A stretch of 64,000 nt of DNA from Undibacterium parvum (GTDB lineage Bacteria > Pseudomonadota > Gammaproteobacteria > Burkholderiales > Burkholderiaceae_D): NCBI RefSeq assembly GCF_003955735.1, contig NZ_CP034464.1:434001-498000 (forward strand). Direction: 5' to 3'. The notes under the pieces were generated by a model. It was not told the origin of the DNA. It searched no databases and saw only the letters and a list, made by a program, of their open reading frames with translations. The position numbers and the translations under genes are program-made. The stretch's first letter is position 1. Every line of letters starts with the position of its first letter. This document shows, in pieces, positions 60,737-64,000 of the stretch.

Positions 60737-62173
60737 TCAACTGCGCTTATAAATATCCTCGAAACGCACGATGTCATCCTCACCGAGATAACTACCGGAC
60801 TGCACCTCAATTAAATGCAAAGGGAGTTTGCCCGGATTCTCCAGGCGGTGGGTCTGGCCGATGGGGATATAAGTCGATTCGTTTTCGGTAAGCAACTTCA
60901 CCACGTCACCGCAAGTAACACGTGCGGTCCCACTGACAACGACCCAATGCTCGGCACGGTGATGATGCATCTGTAGCGACAAGATTTGACCCGGGTTCAC
61001 CGTGATCCGCTTTACCTGAAAGCGGTCACCAACATCAATGCCTTCATAACAGCCCCAAGGTCGGTACACCTTGGTATGGTTAATATGTTCGCTACGTTTG
61101 TTTTTCTTCAAATGATCGACGATCTGCTTGACCTTTTGCACATCATCCTTATGCGCCACCAAGACCGCATCCTTGGTCTCGACCACCACCAGATCACTCA
61201 GGCCTATCACTGCCACCATACGACTTTCGGCACGCACCAGAGAATTGCTGACATCGTCCAGATAGACGTCGCCGCGCAGTACATTGCCTTGGGCGTCGGC
61301 GGCCTGCACTTCCCACAAGGCCGCCCATGAGCCTACATCGCTCCAGCCTATGTCGGCAGGCACCACGACCGCATGCTTGGTATGCTCCATCACCGCGTAA
61401 TCGATAGACTCGGAAGGGCAGGCAGCAAACGAGGCTTCGTGCAAACGACAAAAATCCAGATCCCGGTATCCGTCTTCAACCGCTTTTTTCGAGCAAGCTG
61501 CGATATCCGGGCGCAAGCTGCCCAACTCATCCAGATAACGCGCAGCGCTGAATAAAAACATGCCGCTATTCCACAGATAACTGCCGTCAGCGATAAACGA
61601 TTGCGCCGTCGCCAGATCAGGTTTTTCAACGAAGCGCGCTACCTTAAAACAGCCTTCTGCGCTAGTCAGTGCCTCGCCACGGCGGATGTAGCCGTAGCCA
61701 GTCTCAGGGCCAGATGGCACGATACCAAAAGTAGCCAGCGCACCAGTCTCGACAGCCCCAGCGGCGCGTGCAATCGACGCATAAAAGGCAGGCACATCAG
61801 TAATCACATGATCAGCTGGCAGCACCAACATCACCGCCTGCGGATCTATTGCCAGTAAATAATGCGCGGCAGCGGCCACCGCCGGGGCGGTATTGCGCCC
61901 TTCTGGCTCTAACATGATGCCCATAGGTGCGATGCCGATTTCTCGCATTTGCTCGGCGATCATGAAGCGATGCTCGTTACCGCAAACCATCAGCGGCGGC
62001 ATCACCTGCAAGCCTACGCTCGCCGCATCCGCCAGTCGCAGCGCAGTCTCTTGCAACATGGTCTGCTCGCCTACCAGGGCCAGCAATTGTTTAGGCATGG
62101 CTGCGCGCGACAAAGGCCATAAGCGGGTACCAGAACCGCCAGAAAGGATTACCGGATAGATCTTCATGTTCAT
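60737..62173 (-). CDS. manC: Mannose-1-phosphate guanylyltransferase / mannose-6-phosphate isomerase
   Basis: A 478-residue bifunctional enzyme making GDP-mannose for surface polysaccharides. The N-terminal nucleotidyltransferase has PVILSGGSGTRLWPLSRAAM (about 6-25, the pyrophosphorylase loop) and LEPEGRNTAPAVA. The VEKPDLATAQSF and NSGMFLFSA blocks follow. From about 350 comes the cupin isomerase with RPWGCYEGIDVG and QMHHHRAEHWVVVSG, whose His and Glu bind metal. A second ATG (62167) has better spacing to AAGG and may be the real start. It follows the NDP-sugar synthase gene by 22 bases. The product gives precursors for the polysaccharide that PEP-CTERM proteins usually accompany. Confidence 0.94.
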   Translation of the reverse strand: MNMKIYPVILSGGSGTRLWPLSRAAMPKQLLALVGEQTMLQETALRLADAASVGLQVMPPLMVCGNEHRFMIAEQMREIGIAPMGIMLEPEGRNTAPAVAAAAHYLLAIDPQAVMLVLPADHVITDVPAFYASIARAAGAVETGALATFGIVPSGPETGYGYIRRGEALTSAEGCFKVARFVEKPDLATAQSFIADGSYLWNSGMFLFSAARYLDELGSLRPDIAACSKKAVEDGYRDLDFCRLHEASFAACPSESIDYAVMEHTKHAVVVPADIGWSDVGSWAALWEVQAADAQGNVLRGDVYLDDVSNSLVRAESRMVAVIGLSDLVVVETKDAVLVAHKDDVQKVKQIVDHLKKNKRSEHINHTKVYRPWGCYEGIDVGDRFQVKRITVNPGQILSLQMHHHRAEHWVVVSGTARVTCGDVVKLLTENESTYIPIGQTHRLENPGKLPLHLIEVQSGSYLGEDDIVRFEDIYKRS

Positions 62174-62195
62174 AAACCTTATTTTTTCGTCTTAA

Positions 62196-63347
62196 TTAAT
62201 TTGCTTTCGCTAGCTCATCGGCTGTTTCGGTGCGTGGGATAAGGCGGCGATCGCGCGCATTGCCCCACTTTTTATTCACCAACTCCGACAGATGCACCAT
62301 GGTGCCGCTGCGGTCTACGCTGTATTCTTTAAAGACAATTTTTTCATCCAAATGGGCATTGTCCGAGATGCGCGTGTATTCAAACAAGACACTGCGCACG
62401 ATCTGCGCACCAGAACAGATATGACTACCATGCCCTATCCAGGTCGGGCCGACGATCTTGCAACCGGCCTCGATATGTGTGCCCGCACCGATGTAGACCG
62501 GGCCTTCGATGACAGTGCCTTCCCAATCGATGCGGGTATTCAGACCAACCCAAATACCATCGTCAATTTGTACGCCGGGGATAGTCATATTCGCCAAACC
62601 GCCGCTCATCATGCTTTGCGAGACCGACCAAAAATCTTTCACGCTACCGATATCTATCCAGTTAAACGTGCGATTTTGGGCAAAAAACGGTATGCCTTTT
62701 TCTACCAGCAAAGGGAAAAGTTGCGAGCCTATATCAAACACCGTATCGACCGGAATCAGATCGAGTACGGCAGGTTCAAAAATATAGATACCAGTACTAG
62801 CATGGTTAGATAGCGCCTGATCCTGTTGCGGTTTTTCCTGGAAAGCCTGGATACGGCCATCTTTATCGGTCACCACCACACCGTAATCCGAGACCTTATC
62901 CCAAGGCACTTCCTTCGTGATAATGCTAGCCAATGCGCCCTTGCGCTTATGTTCGAACAAGGCCGACTGGATATCCAGATCAATCACCGCATCGCCACAC
63001 ATGACGATCGTAGTCTCATCAAAGAAGCCACCAAACTCCTGAATCTTCTTCATGCCGCCAGCGGAACCTAAAGGCTCAGGTACCACCTCGCCCACATCAT
63101 TGGTATAGCCCTCAAACGAGTAGCCGATCTGCACCCCAAACTGGTGGCCGTCAGCAAAATACTCTTCTATTTTCTGGTGCAGATAGCTGACATTAACCAT
63201 GATGTCGCGCACGCCGTATTTGGCCAGATGCTCGATCAGATACGCCATCACCGGCTTACCCAAAATCGGAATCATAGGCTTAGGCAGATCGTAGGTCAGG
63301 GGCCGAACGCGAGTACCCTTACCCGCCGCTAAAATCATTGCTTTCAT
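62196..63347 (-). CDS. NDP-sugar (mannose/glucose-1-phosphate) nucleotidyltransferase with hexapeptide domain
   Basis: A 383-residue nucleotidyltransferase. The catalytic domain starts KAMILAAGKGTRVRPLTYDL, the pyrophosphorylase signature, with the sugar-binding ...FVVMCGDAVIDLDI and QEKPQQ blocks. The C-terminal part (about 250-340) is a left-handed beta-helix of hexapeptide repeats (GVQIDDGIWVG, GPVYIGAGTHIEAGCKIVGP). Enzymes with this layout are called mannose-1-phosphate guanylyltransferase or glucose-1-phosphate nucleotidyltransferase, and the exact nucleotide/sugar cannot be told from sequence. Three consecutive ATG codons at 63353-63347 follow AAGG; the last gives the best spacing. manC follows. 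Confidence 0.88.
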   Translation of the reverse strand: MKAMILAAGKGTRVRPLTYDLPKPMIPILGKPVMAYLIEHLAKYGVRDIMVNVSYLHQKIEEYFADGHQFGVQIGYSFEGYTNDVGEVVPEPLGSAGGMKKIQEFGGFFDETTIVMCGDAVIDLDIQSALFEHKRKGALASIITKEVPWDKVSDYGVVVTDKDGRIQAFQEKPQQDQALSNHASTGIYIFEPAVLDLIPVDTVFDIGSQLFPLLVEKGIPFFAQNRTFNWIDIGSVKDFWSVSQSMMSGGLANMTIPGVQIDDGIWVGLNTRIDWEGTVIEGPVYIGAGTHIEAGCKIVGPTWIGHGSHICSGAQIVRSVLFEYTRISDNAHLDEKIVFKEYSVDRSGTMVHLSELVNKKWGNARDRRLIPRTETADELAKAN

Positions 63348-63659
63348 CATCATCCTTAAAATCGAATACTGCTTTACTGGCGTGAGATCTGCCAATAAAT
63401 TCAAATAAACTTAAATACCTGTCGGCCGCTTGCGCAATAGCCATGCGGCTTGCAGGCCATATGCCACCAGCAGCCGCATGGATACTACGTCTCCGGGCAT
63501 GCCACCTGCACAGGCGCATGGACTATGCGCCTACGGCTAGTCTAGCCAGACAAAATACATTAAAACCATCACATTACCAATACAAGTTGCAACTATTACA
63601 TTTTACCCTGCAATTGCAGTCTGGCCGCTTCCATTGTTTTACACCGCAAGGCATCAAAC
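63348..63659. other. Intergenic, no supported gene
   Basis: About 310 bases between the deacetylase stop and the nucleotidyltransferase start. No terminator with T tract, repeat or small reading frame is convincing. It should hold the promoter of the nucleotidyltransferase-manC pair if they are not read from the deacetylase gene. Confidence 0.35.
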
Positions 63660-64000
63660 TCAATTACTGATGCGTCGCGTCATGCCGAAGCGCAGATACA
63701 GCGTTTGCCATAGGCCGATAAGACGACAAAAATTTTCCGCAAAACCGGCATGCTCATTGGCCGCAAACCTTGGCAATTGATACAGATCTGGTTCGCCTGG
63801 CACAATGCCACGCGGCTCGGTGGTAAAAGCCATAGAATACCCAAGTTCAATTAACACGTCCCGCTCGCGCCCATCATAATCGCCATTCGGGTACGCAAAC
63901 ACCGTTGGCTTTTTACCTACAACATCGACCAAACGTTGATGTGCTTTTGCAAGCTCCAATTCTATCTCTGGTAGTGTACAAGAAGGCAAAATAGGATGCG
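63660..64000 (-). CDS. Polysaccharide deacetylase, 3' part (gene runs off the right edge)
   Basis: Only the last 113 codons are in the window. The frame begins (from the edge) HPILPSCTLPEIELELAKAH and continues KKPTVFAYPNGDYDGRERDV, the NodB-type block in which HP is part of the metal-binding H-S/T-x3-HP motif and FAYPxGDYD is the conserved active-site region. The TTEPRGIVPGEPDLYQLPRF block follows. These enzymes remove acetyl groups from polysaccharides such as poly-N-acetylglucosamine or other exopolysaccharides. No stop interrupts the frame at the edge. With the downstream sugar-nucleotide genes, it suggests an exopolysaccharide locus continuing to the right. Confidence 0.85.
   Translation of the reverse strand, partial: HPILPSCTLPEIELELAKAHQRLVDVVGKKPTVFAYPNGDYDGRERDVLIELGYSMAFTTEPRGIVPGEPDLYQLPRFAANEHAGFAENFCRLIGLWQTLYLRFGMTRRISN

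Overview
The window looks like chromosome from a betaproteobacterium of the Oxalobacteraceae, possibly Undibacterium-like. This rests on two FxDxF-type PEP-CTERM exported proteins, a dusA/tRNA-His neighbourhood, RND/NodT efflux genes, moderate G+C, and many LysR regulators and chemoreceptors. The genus is an inference; nothing here fixes it.

Layout. 0.6-1.0 kb: a decayed alginate-export-type porin. 1.3-8 kb: an MFS exporter, two hypothetical proteins, a LysR/DUF2798 divergent pair and a short-chain dehydrogenase. 8.2-14.8 kb: a MexEF-OprN-like RND operon followed by a siderophore-interacting flavoprotein gene. 14.9-19.5 kb: glutathione functions (two GSTs, glutathione reductase) with a LysR gene divergent from DoxX. 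19.7-28.3 kb: DUF2867, a glycosyltransferase, a chemoreceptor, a TorF-type porin and an 870-residue LAL (MalT-like LuxR) regulator. 28.5-35.2 kb: a scarred region with a tandemly duplicated unit of dying genes, an Aer-type receptor that splits one copy, an IS6 transposase scrap, an esterase-like gene and a broken CPBP protease gene. 35.5-39.8 kb: a DUF2239/GIY-YIG/MarR operon with clear operators, a hydrolase and an MFS gene. 40.1-47.3 kb: a metallothionein-like peptide of 49 residues, a FixH/YtkA-like lipoprotein, a di-haem peroxidase, a GGDEF-EAL protein, a flavin monooxygenase and a LytS/LytR pair. 47.6-56.85 kb: a probable integrated island of poorly known small and membrane proteins, an EexN-like lipoprotein, a 9 x 10-bp repeat array, an AT-rich non-coding stretch and two tyrosine recombinases, ending at the 3' end of tRNA-His. 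57.4-64 kb: dusA, two PEP-CTERM proteins and exopolysaccharide sugar-nucleotide genes.

The most interesting signal is a repeated promoter module. A 16-bp palindrome (minus strand CCGTACTTTAGTACGG and variants) occurs five times, always in the same orientation and always upstream of a minus-strand gene. It abuts a -35-like hexamer, with a -10-like hexamer exactly 17 bp further on. This is where a class II activator would bind. In three cases the sequence just upstream is, or is homologous to, the 3' end of a LuxR/LAL regulator gene. This suggests an undescribed small regulon. The second candidate is the tRNA-His island with its helically phased repeat array next to a recombinase gene pair.
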